64,000 bases of DNA from HLUCCA09 sp038745585 (GTDB taxonomy: Bacteria > Pseudomonadota > Alphaproteobacteria > Rhodobacterales > Rhodobacteraceae). The notes below the pieces were generated by a model. The model was not told where the DNA came from. It did not search any database and was given only the letters and a program-made list of their open reading frames with translations. The translations under genes and the position numbers were made by a program. How positions within the stretch are numbered: the first letter of the stretch is position 1; every line of letters begins with the position of its first letter. Of this stretch, positions 33,364-41,493 are shown in pieces. The stretch covers positions 186,001 through 250,000 of the forward strand of contig JBCDLH010000002.1 in assembly GCA_038745585.1 (NCBI GenBank). Reading direction: 5' to 3'.

Positions 33364-33564
33364 CTAGTCGGCCAGGGACCGATCCGGCAGGCGCAGGACG
33401 TTGGGACCGCGGTCGAAGACGCCTTGGTCCTTGCGCGCGATGAGCCCGGGCAAGACGGCGCCGAGCACCATCTCACGGACCAGGGCCCGCCGCCGTTCGG
33501 CCTCGGACGGTGCGGACGGACGGGTCTCTACCAAGCCATCATTTGGTGTGCTGTTCGGTCTCAT
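33364..33564 (-). CDS. Small hypothetical protein with strong RBS
   Basis: 66-aa hydrophilic protein starting MRPNSTPNDGLVETRPS at an ATG preceded by AAGGAGGAGGGGC, a near-ideal ribosome-binding site. The body is charged and helical (SEAERRRALVREMVLGAVLPG), then IARKDQGVFDRGPNVLRLPDRSLAD. No domain recognised. A longer in-frame start at 33798 falls in the 18-bp repeat region and is rejected. An FNR/CRP-type box (33674-33687) lies 110 bp upstream, so the gene may respond to oxygen or another CRP-family signal. This fits a small accessory or stress protein, but no function can be assigned. Confidence 0.6.
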   Translation of the reverse strand: MRPNSTPNDGLVETRPSAPSEAERRRALVREMVLGAVLPGLIARKDQGVFDRGPNVLRLPDRSLAD

Positions 33565-33673
33565 CGCCCCTCCTCCTTGATTCTGCGCGCGCCTCCCCGC
33601 CCGCGCAGCGCCCCGATCCGCGCCAGGATCGGACGGCGTCGTTAAAGAATGGTTTAAATGCGCTGGGTCGGCT

Positions 33674-33687
33674 TTGACCCAAATCAA
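33674..33687. promoter_or_regulatory. FNR/CRP-type box TTGAC-N4-ATCAA
   Basis: TTGACCCAAATCAA fits the FnrL/Dnr-family consensus TTGAY-N4-RTCAA. On the plus strand a TATAAT (33690-33695) follows within 3 bp. On the minus strand the box is 110 bp from the small gene's start. Either strand could be the target; dddP starts 277 bp downstream on the plus strand. The near-consensus motif in an otherwise GC-rich gap is unlikely by chance. Confidence 0.5.
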
Positions 33688-33742
33688 GGTATAATATATC
33701 ATCTTATGTATTCGGTGATCGTCGGGCCCCGCCCCCAACTCC

Positions 33743-33796
33743 GCCCCTAAACCCGGCCCGGCCCCTGAACCCGGCCCCGCCCCTAAATCCGGCCCC
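33743..33796. repeat. Three 18-bp tandem units upstream of dddP
   Basis: Units of the form GCCCCTAAACCCGGCCCG occur at 33743-33760, 33761-33778 and 33779-33796 with one to three changes. They lie in the 399-bp gap 33565-33963, which also has the FNR-type box and an AT-rich patch (33640-33715) but no further gene seen. Confidence 0.65.
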
Positions 33797-33963
33797 AACG
33801 CCTCCGCCGTCCCGTCCCGCCGCAGCTTGCGCGCCCCCCCTTGCCTGCTCTCCGGCGCTGTTTGCCGTCTTTAACCAAGCGAAAAGCGACGCTCTGCGCC
33901 GCAAACGGGCGGTCCGCGCCAACGACCCTACGGAACGCTGGCCTCTAGCAGAGGAGGCCCAAG

Positions 33964-35304
33964 ATGAACGTTCACTCCCGGGACCGGCGCAAGATAGACC
34001 CCACGCGCGGCGCGCTTCTGCCGGACAATACGCCCAACGATGCCGACCGGGTGGAGATTGGCCCGACGCGGCTTGCGTTTGAGGAATGGGCGCAGGCGGG
34101 GCTCGATCTGCCGGACCTGCAGGCCATGCGCCGCTTCCGATGGGAGCGGCTCACGGCACAGATCCAGGCGCGCGACCTTGCCGGGCTTCTGATGTTCGAC
34201 CCGCTCAACATCCGCTACGCGACCGACAGCACCAACATGCAGCTTTGGAACACGCATAATCCGTTTCGCGCGGTGCTCCTCTGCGCCGACGGTTACATGG
34301 TGATCTGGGACTACAAGCTCGCGCCGTTCCTCAGCGCGTTTAACCCGTTGGTGCGCGAGGCGCGGGGCTCTGCCTCGATGTTCTACTTTTCGACCGGCGA
34401 TCGGACGGGCGACGCCGCGCGCGCCTTTGCCGGAGAGGTGATCGAGCTTTTGCGCGCGCAGGCGCCCGGCAACCGGCGCCTCGCGGTCGACAAGATCATG
34501 CTCGCCGGCGCACGGGCGCTGGAGGCCGAGGGCTTGGAACTTCTCGACGGCGAGGAGGTCACCGAAAAGACCCGCGTGATCAAGGGATCCGATGAGATCA
34601 AGGCCATGCGCTGTGCGATCCATGCCTGCGAGCGCGCGATGGAGGAGATGGAGGCGGCGGCGCGCTTGGGCGTCCCTCAGGGGGGCATGTGCGAGGATGA
34701 CATCTGGGCCGTGCTCCACGCCGAGAACATCAAGCGCGGCGGCGAGTGGATCGAAACCCGCCTCCTCGCCTCCGGCCCCCGCACCAATCCGTGGTTTCAG
34801 GAGAGCGGGCCGCGCATCGTGCATATGAACGAGATCATCGGCCTCGATACCGACCTCATCGGCCCCTATGGCATCTGCACCGACATCTCGCGCACCTTCT
34901 GGATCGGCGACGAGGCCCCTCGGGCAGACATGGTCTATGCCATGCGCCACGCCCATGAGCACATCATGGAAAACATGGCGCACCTCGCCCCTGGTGTGAC
35001 CTTTGCCGAACTCCGCGAGCGCTGTCACCCGCTCGACGCGAAATTTGTCAAACGGCGGTATAGCTGCTTCATGCACGGCGTCGGTCTCTGCGATGAGTGG
35101 CCCCATTTCGACTATCCGGACGCCGCGATCCCCGGCGCCTTCGAGGGCGTGCTGGAGCCTGGCATGGTGCTCTGCGTCGAGGCGCTCGTGGCAGAAGACG
35201 GCGGCGACTTTTCGATCAAGCTCGAAGATCAGGTGCTGATCACAGAGGACGGCTTTGAGAACCTCACGTCATATCCGTTCGATCCTGCGCTGATGGGGAC
35301 GTAG
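33964..35304 (+). CDS. dddP: DMSP lyase DddP (M24-family fold)
   Basis: 446-aa enzyme that cleaves dimethylsulfoniopropionate to dimethylsulfide and acrylate. The fold is that of M24 metallopeptidases, but the sequence is DddP-specific: LMFDPLNIRYATDSTNMQLWNTHNPFRA (about 76-103), and IGLDTDLIGPYGICTDISRTFW. Counting from the ATG at 33964, the two-metal ligands fall exactly at Asp295, Asp297, Asp307, His371, Glu406 and Glu421, and Asp377 in GLCDEWP sits where the structural work on Ruegeria DddP places the proposed catalytic base. The start has a GAGGAGG site. It stands alone, with no DMSP transporter or acrylate genes adjacent. Plain prolidase/creatinase activity is the alternative, less likely given the full motif match. 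Confidence 0.93.
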   Translation: MNVHSRDRRKIDPTRGALLPDNTPNDADRVEIGPTRLAFEEWAQAGLDLPDLQAMRRFRWERLTAQIQARDLAGLLMFDPLNIRYATDSTNMQLWNTHNPFRAVLLCADGYMVIWDYKLAPFLSAFNPLVREARGSASMFYFSTGDRTGDAARAFAGEVIELLRAQAPGNRRLAVDKIMLAGARALEAEGLELLDGEEVTEKTRVIKGSDEIKAMRCAIHACERAMEEMEAAARLGVPQGGMCEDDIWAVLHAENIKRGGEWIETRLLASGPRTNPWFQESGPRIVHMNEIIGLDTDLIGPYGICTDISRTFWIGDEAPRADMVYAMRHAHEHIMENMAHLAPGVTFAELRERCHPLDAKFVKRRYSCFMHGVGLCDEWPHFDYPDAAIPGAFEGVLEPGMVLCVEALVAEDGGDFSIKLEDQVLITEDGFENLTSYPFDPALMGT

Positions 35305-35396
35305 GGCGCGCCCGCCCGGCGACGCGCCCATGGCCGCGTCGGGCCGTTTGCGTATTTGGAGCAGAAAGAAGGCATGGTCTGCGCGCCATCCTTGCC

Positions 35397-35783
35397 TTAC
35401 TCGAGATCGGGAGTGTCATAGAGCGCCACAAAGGCCGGCATCCCGATCAGCCACCCGAGCAGGATAGGGCCAAGGACTAGAAGGGACGCGCCGTCTTCTT
35501 GATAGAGCAAGAACGCGCCTGCGATGGCTACCAAGCCGCCGCCGACACCTGCGAGAACGACATGGCTTTTGCTCGGGCGCTGGCCGCGCACCCAACGCAC
35601 GATCGCCAAGAGTGAGACGATCAAGGGGACGGAGAAGGGCGCGATAAAGATAATGAACCCGTAATCCGTCCACGCGTCGCACCCATTCCAACAGCGAAGA
35701 GCGAATAGGGCCCACGCTGCCAACACCAGCAAAAATGCGGCCGGGATGGCAGAGAGCGCGTATGCAATATTCAGTGATCTCAC
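35397..35783 (-). CDS. Hypothetical membrane protein
   Basis: About 128-aa protein with four predicted helices: YALSAIPAAFLLVLAAWALFALRC, DYGFIIFIAPFSVPLIVSLLAIV, VVLAGVGGGLVAIAGAFLL and ASLLVLGPILLGWLIGMPAFVALYD. Two cysteines follow helix 1 (CWNGC). No family recognised. A GTG at 35783 with AGGTGG upstream is preferred because it puts helix 1 near the N-terminus. An ATG at 35909 would add about 42 non-membrane residues and run into the upstream region of the divergent SnoaL-like gene. Confidence 0.65.
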   Translation of the reverse strand: MRSLNIAYALSAIPAAFLLVLAAWALFALRCWNGCDAWTDYGFIIFIAPFSVPLIVSLLAIVRWVRGQRPSKSHVVLAGVGGGLVAIAGAFLLYQEDGASLLVLGPILLGWLIGMPAFVALYDTPDLE

Positions 35784-35946
35784 CAGGCCACCTGTCGGAG
35801 CTATCTCCACAGATGTAGGAACCGACCCAAGGTCTCGCAACGCAGCGGCTCTAGGGCGTGCTTGATCTGCACGGATTGCCACCCCTATGCTCTCGATCGG
35901 TGGCAGCAACGCGCCAAACGCATTTCACGAGATCAGGAGGCGCACG

Positions 35947-36357
35947 ATGTCTATCGAGGCGATTGCAAGAGACTTTTTCGATGCCTGCGAAACCGGCAAA
36001 GGCTGGGAGACGTGCAAAATGTATTGCCGCGACGGGGCGACGTTTTCGGGCCAGGCCGACGCGCTTGACGGGATCACCACGCTTGAAGGCTATGCCGAGT
36101 GGATGAAGAACCTTCTGACCCCGATCCCCGATGGCCATTATGAGCTGAAGTCGTTCTCGACCGATGCGGATCGGGCGATTGTCAGCGCGTTCGCCGTCTT
36201 TCGCGGGACACATACCGTCGACGGCCCGGTCCCCGCGACCGGTAAGACGATCGCCGCCGACTATGTCTACGCGATGGAATTCGACGGGGATAAGATCCGG
36301 CATATGACGAAGATTTGGAACGACGCGCATTCGTTGAAACAGCTCGGCTGGGCCTGA
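35947..36357 (+). CDS. SnoaL/NTF2-like protein
   Basis: 136-aa protein with the NTF2-like fold pattern seen in SnoaL polyketide cyclases and steroid isomerase-like proteins. It begins MSIEAIARDFFDACETGKGWETCKMYCRDGATFSGQA and continues with DGHYELKSFSTDADRAIVSAFAVFRGTHT and DYVYAMEFDGDKIRHMTKIWNDAHSLKQLGW. The ATG at 35947 follows AGGAGG by 7 bp and is preferred over an in-frame start 60 bp upstream. Members bind or isomerise small molecules; catalysis here is not predictable. It is divergent from the hypothetical membrane protein gene. Confidence 0.85.
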   Translation: MSIEAIARDFFDACETGKGWETCKMYCRDGATFSGQADALDGITTLEGYAEWMKNLLTPIPDGHYELKSFSTDADRAIVSAFAVFRGTHTVDGPVPATGKTIAADYVYAMEFDGDKIRHMTKIWNDAHSLKQLGWA

Positions 36358-36531
36358 GGGCAGCCGCCCTTCGACCAACCCAACGCCCGAGTGCTGCCCC
36401 CAACGCTGCCCTGAATGCTTCACCGCGTCACCTCTGCGTGTCGCGCTGACATAAGGGCTTGGCGGGGCTCGCGGCGGTCACCATCCTGTGCTCCACCACC
36501 CACGGACCACCCCGACCGCAGGACAAGCCCC

Positions 36532-37761
36532 ATGGAAAAGATCACCTTCGCCGGCGCTTTGGGCGCCAACCTGGCCGCGCGGCTCGACCGGCCGGACGGG
36601 CCGCACCGCGCGACCGCGCTCTTTGCCCACTGCTTTTCCTGCTCCAAAGACATCGCGGCTGCGCGCCGCATTTCGGCCCGGCTCGCCGCGATGGGCTTTG
36701 CCGTTCTGCGATTTGACTTCACCGGGCTCGGCCACTCGGAGGGCGAGTTCGCCAACACGACCTTCACCTCGAATGTCGGCGACCTCAAAGCGGCCGCAGC
36801 CTGGCTGGCGGGCCAAGGCATGGCGCCGAGCCTGATGATCGGCCATTCGCTCGGCGGCGCGGCAGTCCTCAAGGCCGCAGGCGAGATCGAAAGCGTCAAG
36901 GCAGTCACAACGATCGGCGCGCCCTTCGATCCGCACCATGTCACGCACAACTTCGCCCACGCCCTCGATGAGATCGAGGAGAAGGGTCAGGCGGAGGTGA
37001 CGCTCGGCGGTCGCCCCTTCACCATCGGGCGTGATTTCGTCCACGACACCGCCGAGGCCAACATGGCCGCCGCTATCGGCGATCTGAAGCGCGCGCTCCT
37101 CGTGCTCCACGCGCCGCGCGACGCGACGGTCGGGATCGAGAACGCGTCCGATATCTTCCTCGCGGCCAAGCACCCCAAGAGCTTTGTCACGCTCGACGGG
37201 GCCGACCACCTGCTCAGCCGCGCCGAAGACGCCGACTATGCCGCCGAGGTGATCTCGGCCTGGGCGGTGCGCTATCTCGACCTTGCGCCAGAGGTCCCAC
37301 CCCAGGGCGCGCCCGAGGGCGTTGTGCGCAGCAGCGAGGGCGACCCGGCGGGCTTTCTGCAGGACATCATGGCGGGGCCCGATCACCTCCTCGTCGCCGA
37401 TGAGCCGAAAGCCTATGGCGGAACGGATCGCGGCCCCTCGCCCTATGGCCTCGTCTCGGCAGGGCTCGCCGCCTGCACGTCGATGACGATCCGGATGTAT
37501 GCCCGACGCAAGGGCTTGGCGCTGGAGCATGTCTGGGTCGACGTCCTGCACGACAAGGTGCATGCGAGCGACCAAGACGGCCTGGACGGGGGCGGCGCCA
37601 AGATCGACCGCTTCTCGCGGGTGGTGCATCTGGTCGGCGCGCTCAGTGATGCGGACCGCGCCAAACTGATGGAGATCGCCGACAAATGCCCTGTCCACAG
37701 GACGCTTGAGGCCGGGGCCGAGGTCGTCACGACGGCGGCCGTTGCGACAGAAGCGGCCTGA
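36532..37761 (+). CDS. Alpha/beta hydrolase-OsmC fusion protein
   Basis: 409-aa soluble protein with two domains. The N-terminal hydrolase (about 1-250) has the oxyanion HCFSCSKD region, the nucleophile elbow MIGHSLGGAA and a late Asp/His pair in LHAPRDATVG and DGADHLLS. The C-terminal OsmC/Ohr-like domain (about 285-409) has PYGLVSAGLAACTSMTIRMYARRKG with the first redox Cys and EIADKCPVHRTLEAG with the second. OsmC domains reduce organic peroxides. The fusion is a known arrangement in proteobacteria, pairing ester cleavage with peroxide detoxification. The ATG at 36532 (MEKITFAGALGANLAARLDRP) matches the usual opening of the fused family. Confidence 0.92.
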   Translation: MEKITFAGALGANLAARLDRPDGPHRATALFAHCFSCSKDIAAARRISARLAAMGFAVLRFDFTGLGHSEGEFANTTFTSNVGDLKAAAAWLAGQGMAPSLMIGHSLGGAAVLKAAGEIESVKAVTTIGAPFDPHHVTHNFAHALDEIEEKGQAEVTLGGRPFTIGRDFVHDTAEANMAAAIGDLKRALLVLHAPRDATVGIENASDIFLAAKHPKSFVTLDGADHLLSRAEDADYAAEVISAWAVRYLDLAPEVPPQGAPEGVVRSSEGDPAGFLQDIMAGPDHLLVADEPKAYGGTDRGPSPYGLVSAGLAACTSMTIRMYARRKGLALEHVWVDVLHDKVHASDQDGLDGGGAKIDRFSRVVHLVGALSDADRAKLMEIADKCPVHRTLEAGAEVVTTAAVATEAA

Positions 37762-38133
37762 AGACCGGCCGCAGCCTGGAACACCTTTAGAAACCGCCTT
37801 CTCCGCGAACGAAACACCGCGTAGCGGCAGCAGGGCGCGCCAGCGCTGTCTCGCGGCGTGGCCTCTCGAAACCGCGCCTCCCGTACCTAATCGCCGCGCC
37901 TGTCCGCTCGCCAAGCTTTGCTCCGGCGTCGGCACGGCGCCGTCCTTCGGCGGGACGGTCGCCTCCGGCCCGGCATGCGCGCTTTGGTGCAGGCTTCTGC
38001 CCCTGCCCCCTAGACCCGCGCCCTCAGGACCAGACGCGGCGCAAACCCTGCCGAGCTGCCTGCCTGCTCCGCCCGCGCGCTGGACATCGCGCCGCATGCG
38101 GGGCATGTCGCGCGTCAAGGCAGGGAGACGGGC
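37762..38133. other. 372-bp intergenic region
   Basis: The gap between two same-strand genes shows no gene, RNA or clear repeat. GC-rich with several CCG/CGC runs; it must contain a promoter for the nucleoside hydrolase gene unless that gene is read from upstream. Confidence 0.4.
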
Positions 38134-39075
38134 ATGGCGCAGCGCAAGATCATCATCGACACCGATCCCGGACAGGACGACGCCGTCGCGATCCTCCTCG
38201 CCCTGGCCTCCCCCGAGGAGCTGGACGTTCTGGCCATCACGTGCGTTGCCGGCAACGTCCCCCTCGCGCTCACCACCCGAAATGCGCGCATCGTCTGCGA
38301 GCTTGCCCGGCAAACGCAGATCCCCGTCCATGCCGGGTGCGACGCGCCGCTCTCGCGCCCGCTCGTCACCGCCGAGCATGTCCACGGCAAGACCGGGCTC
38401 GACGGCGCCGTCCTCCCCGACCCGACGATGCCGCTGGCCGAGACCCACGCCGTCGACGCGATCATCCACCATATCCGGCGCGAGCCCCCAGGCAGCGTGA
38501 CGCTCTGCCCTCTCGGCCCGCTGACCAATATCGCCACGGCCTTGCGTAAGGCGCCCGATCTTGCCGAGCGCCTTGGCGGCATCGTGCTGATGGGCGGGGC
38601 CTATTTCGAGGTGGGCAACATCACGCCCGCGGCCGAATTCAACATCTATGTCGACCCCGAAGCCGCGGCCGACGTCTTTGCCTGCGGTGCGCCGATCACG
38701 GTTTTGCCCCTCGATGCGACCCACAAGGCGCTGATCACCGCGCCGCGGCTCGCGGCCATCGCCGAGATCGGCACGCCCGTGGCCGCAGCCGTGTCCGGCT
38801 GGCTCGACTTCTATGAACGGTTCGACCTCGAAAAATACGGCGGTGCCGGCGGCCCGTTGCATGATCCCTGCGTGATCGCCTACCTGCTCGCCCCCGGCCT
38901 CTTTACGGCCAAACACATCAATGTGGAGATCGAGACCGGCTCCGAGCTTACCCGTGGCATGACGGTTGCCGATTGGTGGGCCGTGACCGACCGCGCACCC
39001 AACGCGCATTTCGTCGGCGACGTGGACGCGGCCGGCTTCTTTGCGCTTCTGACCGAGCGGCTTGCCCGCCTCTGA
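38134..39075 (+). CDS. Nucleoside hydrolase (IunH family)
   Basis: 313-aa enzyme that splits ribonucleosides into base and ribose. The N-terminal signature is KIIIDTDPGQDDAVAILLAL with the calcium-binding Asp cluster DTDPGQDD. Other conserved parts are CVAGNVPLALTTRNA, HGKTGLDG, LCPLGPLTNIATAL, VLMGGAYFEVGNITPAAEFNIYVDPEAA, and a late HDPCVIAYLL that supplies the last metal-binding Asp. The ATG at 38134 gives MAQRKIIIDTDPG. The length is standard. The exact nucleoside preference is not readable. It is followed by a 14-bp repeat region and a GNAT gene. Confidence 0.93.
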   Translation: MAQRKIIIDTDPGQDDAVAILLALASPEELDVLAITCVAGNVPLALTTRNARIVCELARQTQIPVHAGCDAPLSRPLVTAEHVHGKTGLDGAVLPDPTMPLAETHAVDAIIHHIRREPPGSVTLCPLGPLTNIATALRKAPDLAERLGGIVLMGGAYFEVGNITPAAEFNIYVDPEAAADVFACGAPITVLPLDATHKALITAPRLAAIAEIGTPVAAAVSGWLDFYERFDLEKYGGAGGPLHDPCVIAYLLAPGLFTAKHINVEIETGSELTRGMTVADWWAVTDRAPNAHFVGDVDAAGFFALLTERLARL

Positions 39076-39114
39076 GCCCCGCCGTCTGCGGTCCATCCTC
39101 TGAGCCCCGCCAGC

Positions 39115-39156
39115 TGAGCCCCGTCCTCTAAGCCCCGTCCTCTGAGCCCCGTCCTC
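39115..39156. repeat. Three 14-bp tandem units after nucleoside hydrolase
   Basis: Units TGAGCCCCGTCCTC (39115-39128, 39143-39156) and TAAGCCCCGTCCTC (39129-39142), with partial copies upstream from 39073. Each unit carries a stop codon in one frame. They fill most of the 136-bp gap to the GNAT gene. Confidence 0.7.
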
Positions 39157-39211
39157 TGAGCGCAACTCCCAAAGCCTAACTCCCGCAGGCCAAACCCCAG
39201 AGCCCAGTCCA

Positions 39212-39658
39212 ATGAGCGCCAAGCTTACCCTCTGCGGCCCGAGCGACCTTTCCCGGCTCGACTCGCTCGTTGCGGCCTTTCACGCCGAAATGGCGCTCGA
39301 GAGCAGCGCCGAGACGCGTGCGACAAGCCTTGCGCCCCTGCTCGACGGTTCGCCCTATGGCGCAGCTTATCTGATCGGCCCGGCCCGCGCGCCCGTGGGC
39401 TATCTGGTCGTGACGTTCTCCTGGTCGATCGAGTTCGGCGGTCTCGAAGCCACGCTCGACGAGATCTGGATCCGTCCTGCGGTTCGCGGCCGAGGCATGG
39501 CGGGCGAGGCGCTGGCGGCCCTACTGGCCGCCCTCGCGCCCACGGGCGTCACGGCAGTCTCGCTCGAAGCTGAACGCGGCAGCGCCGCCTTCCGCCTCTA
39601 TGAGCGCCTGCATTTTGCCCCGCGCGACCGCTACGTGCTCATGAGCCGCAAGCTCTGA
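39212..39658 (+). CDS. GNAT-family N-acetyltransferase
   Basis: 148-aa single-domain GNAT protein. The acetyl-CoA pyrophosphate loop is IRPAVRGRGMAGEALAALLAAL (R-x-x-G-x-G/A pattern RGRGMAG at about 94-100). The C-terminal strand-loop YERLHFAPRDRYVLMSRKL is the usual GNAT end. The ATG at 39212 begins MSAKLTLCGPSDLSRLDSLVAAFHAE. It sits between the nucleoside hydrolase and SelO genes on the same strand, 97 bp before selO. The acceptor is unknown. Confidence 0.87.
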   Translation: MSAKLTLCGPSDLSRLDSLVAAFHAEMALESSAETRATSLAPLLDGSPYGAAYLIGPARAPVGYLVVTFSWSIEFGGLEATLDEIWIRPAVRGRGMAGEALAALLAALAPTGVTAVSLEAERGSAAFRLYERLHFAPRDRYVLMSRKL

Positions 39659-39754
39659 GATGCGCAAAGCGTCGGATGTGCGCGCCACCGCTTGCGCTCC
39701 CCAGCCCCCGCCCCATCTGCTAAAGCACCAGCTGACGCGCCCCGGAAAGGCCCC

Positions 39755-41209
39755 ATGCCCGACACTGCTGCCCCAAGCCCGATCCCCTTCGACAACAGCT
39801 ATGCCACGCTGCCTGCGCGGTTCTACACCAAGATGGCGCCGACCCCGGTCAAAGCGCCCGAATTGCTGCTCCTCAACCGCGCCCTCGCCGCCGAACTCGG
39901 CATTGCCCCCGACACGCTCGCCACGCCAGAGGGCACCGCGTGGCTTGCGGGCAACGCTGTCCCCACGGGCGCCGAGCCGCTCGCCCAGGTCTATGCCGGG
40001 CACCAATTCGGCGGCTTTTCCCCGCAGCTCGGCGATGGCCGCGCGATCCTCTTGGGCGAGGTTGTCGACATCGCGGGGCAGCGGCGGGACATTCAGCTCA
40101 AGGGGTCTGGCCAGACCCCCTATTCGCGGATGGGCGATGGCCGCGCCTGGATCGGCCCCGTGATCCGCGAGTTCCTCGTTTCGGAGGCGATGCATGCCCT
40201 CGGCGTACCGACAACCCGCGCGCTCGCCGCGGTCGCCACTGGCGAAACCGTCTTGCGCGAGCGCCCCTATCCCGGTGCCGTCCTCACACGCGTGGCCAGC
40301 TCGCATCTCCGCGTGGGCACGTTTCAATACTTTGCGGCCCGCGGCGACACCGAGGCGGTTCAAACGCTGACAGATTATGCCATCGCCCGGCATTACCCCG
40401 AGGCCGAGGGCGCCCTTGGCCTTCTCAAGGCGGTGGTGTCCGCCCAGGCCCGGCTCGTCGCCCGCTGGATGGGCCTCGGCTTTATCCATGGCGTGATGAA
40501 CACCGACAATACGACGATTTCGGGCGAGACCATCGATTATGGGCCCTGCGCTTTCATGGATGCCTATCATCCGGGCCAGGTCTTTTCGTCGATCGACCAT
40601 CAGGGACGCTATGCCTATGCCCGTCAGCCCGAGATCCTCGCCTGGAACCTCGCACAATTGGCGACCGCGCTCCTGCCGCTGATCGATAAGGACACCGACG
40701 CCGCCATCGCCCAAGCCCAGGAGGCGATCACCGCCTACCCGGCCGAGGCACAAGCCGCTTGGGCCGCCACGTTTCGCGCCAAGCTCGGTCTGACCACCGA
40801 AGAGGAGGGCGACCCGGACCTTGCGATCCGCCTCCTCGAACGCATGGCCACCGCAAAGGCGGACTTCACCAATACCTTTCGCGGCCTCGCCGATGGCACC
40901 GCCAAGGATTGGTTTACCGACCGCGCCCCTTTTGAGGCCTGGGAGGTCGAGTGGCGCGCCCGTCTCGCCCGAGAGCCAGACCCTGCCGGCGTGCCCGCCC
41001 GGCTCGATGCCGCAAACCCGGCGATCATCCCCCGCAATCACCGGATCGAGGCCGCTATCGCCGCCGCGCTCGACGGGGATCTCGCGCCCACCCATGCGCT
41101 CCACACCGCGCTCGCCACCCCCTTTGCCGCGCCCGATGCCGCGACCAGGACCTTCACGCAGCCACCGACGCCCGCCGAAATCGTCCCCGCCACCTTCTGC
41201 GGCACCTGA
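39755..41209 (+). CDS. selO: SelO/YdiU protein adenylyltransferase
   Basis: 484-aa pseudokinase-fold AMPylator that transfers AMP to Ser/Thr/Tyr of redox proteins. YAGHQFGGFSPQLGDGRAILLGEVVD, RRDIQLKGSGQTPYSRMGDGRAWIGPVIREFLVSEAMHALGVPTTRAL, HGVMNTDNTTISGETIDYGPCAFMD and WNLAQLA are family hallmarks, and include the inverted-ATP-binding Lys and the metal-binding Asn/Asp. The C-terminal TFCGT ends as in other bacterial SelO proteins, with Cys where eukaryotic forms have selenocysteine. The ATG at 39755 follows GGAAAGG and gives MPDTAAPSPIPFDNSYATLP; an upstream start adds an unsupported Pro-rich leader. Confidence 0.95.
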   Translation: MPDTAAPSPIPFDNSYATLPARFYTKMAPTPVKAPELLLLNRALAAELGIAPDTLATPEGTAWLAGNAVPTGAEPLAQVYAGHQFGGFSPQLGDGRAILLGEVVDIAGQRRDIQLKGSGQTPYSRMGDGRAWIGPVIREFLVSEAMHALGVPTTRALAAVATGETVLRERPYPGAVLTRVASSHLRVGTFQYFAARGDTEAVQTLTDYAIARHYPEAEGALGLLKAVVSAQARLVARWMGLGFIHGVMNTDNTTISGETIDYGPCAFMDAYHPGQVFSSIDHQGRYAYARQPEILAWNLAQLATALLPLIDKDTDAAIAQAQEAITAYPAEAQAAWAATFRAKLGLTTEEEGDPDLAIRLLERMATAKADFTNTFRGLADGTAKDWFTDRAPFEAWEVEWRARLAREPDPAGVPARLDAANPAIIPRNHRIEAAIAAALDGDLAPTHALHTALATPFAAPDAATRTFTQPPTPAEIVPATFCGT

Positions 41210-41493
41210 TCTACGCGGCCTTCAACGGCCAATCGCGCGAAACGCCGCCCCCCTTCTTCTTGCTGGAAATATCGCGGGGGAGGTGGCCCTTGGGCCGCCG
41301 GGGGCAGCGCCCCCAATATCTTGATCATCGCCTGCAGCGCCCCTGCAACGCTCACGAAGAGGTTCAAGAATTTGACCTAATTCTTTCTTTCTGCCTCCCT
41401 TTTTGCCGGTACGCTCAACAATCGCGGCCCCCTTGCTTTGCACGCCTGGATGCCCATGACGATTGCGACAGGTCACGACAGACGGGACGAGTG
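41210..41493. other. Intergenic region with GC-rich hairpin
   Basis: 284 bp between selO and the DUF2927 gene. A GGGGGC-AGC-GCCCCC hairpin at 41300-41314 follows a GAAATATCGCGGGGGAGG stretch. Motifs of this type recur between genes in related roseobacters, by my recollection, and may mark a repeated intergenic element or terminator. A pyrimidine-rich patch follows (41380-41410). No gene seen. Confidence 0.4.

Noticed and set aside
33565..33798. Longer 144-aa version of the small gene at 33364
   Set aside because: The extra N-terminus is encoded by the 18-bp repeats and AT-rich promoter-like DNA, while a strong ribosome-binding site precedes the internal ATG at 33564.
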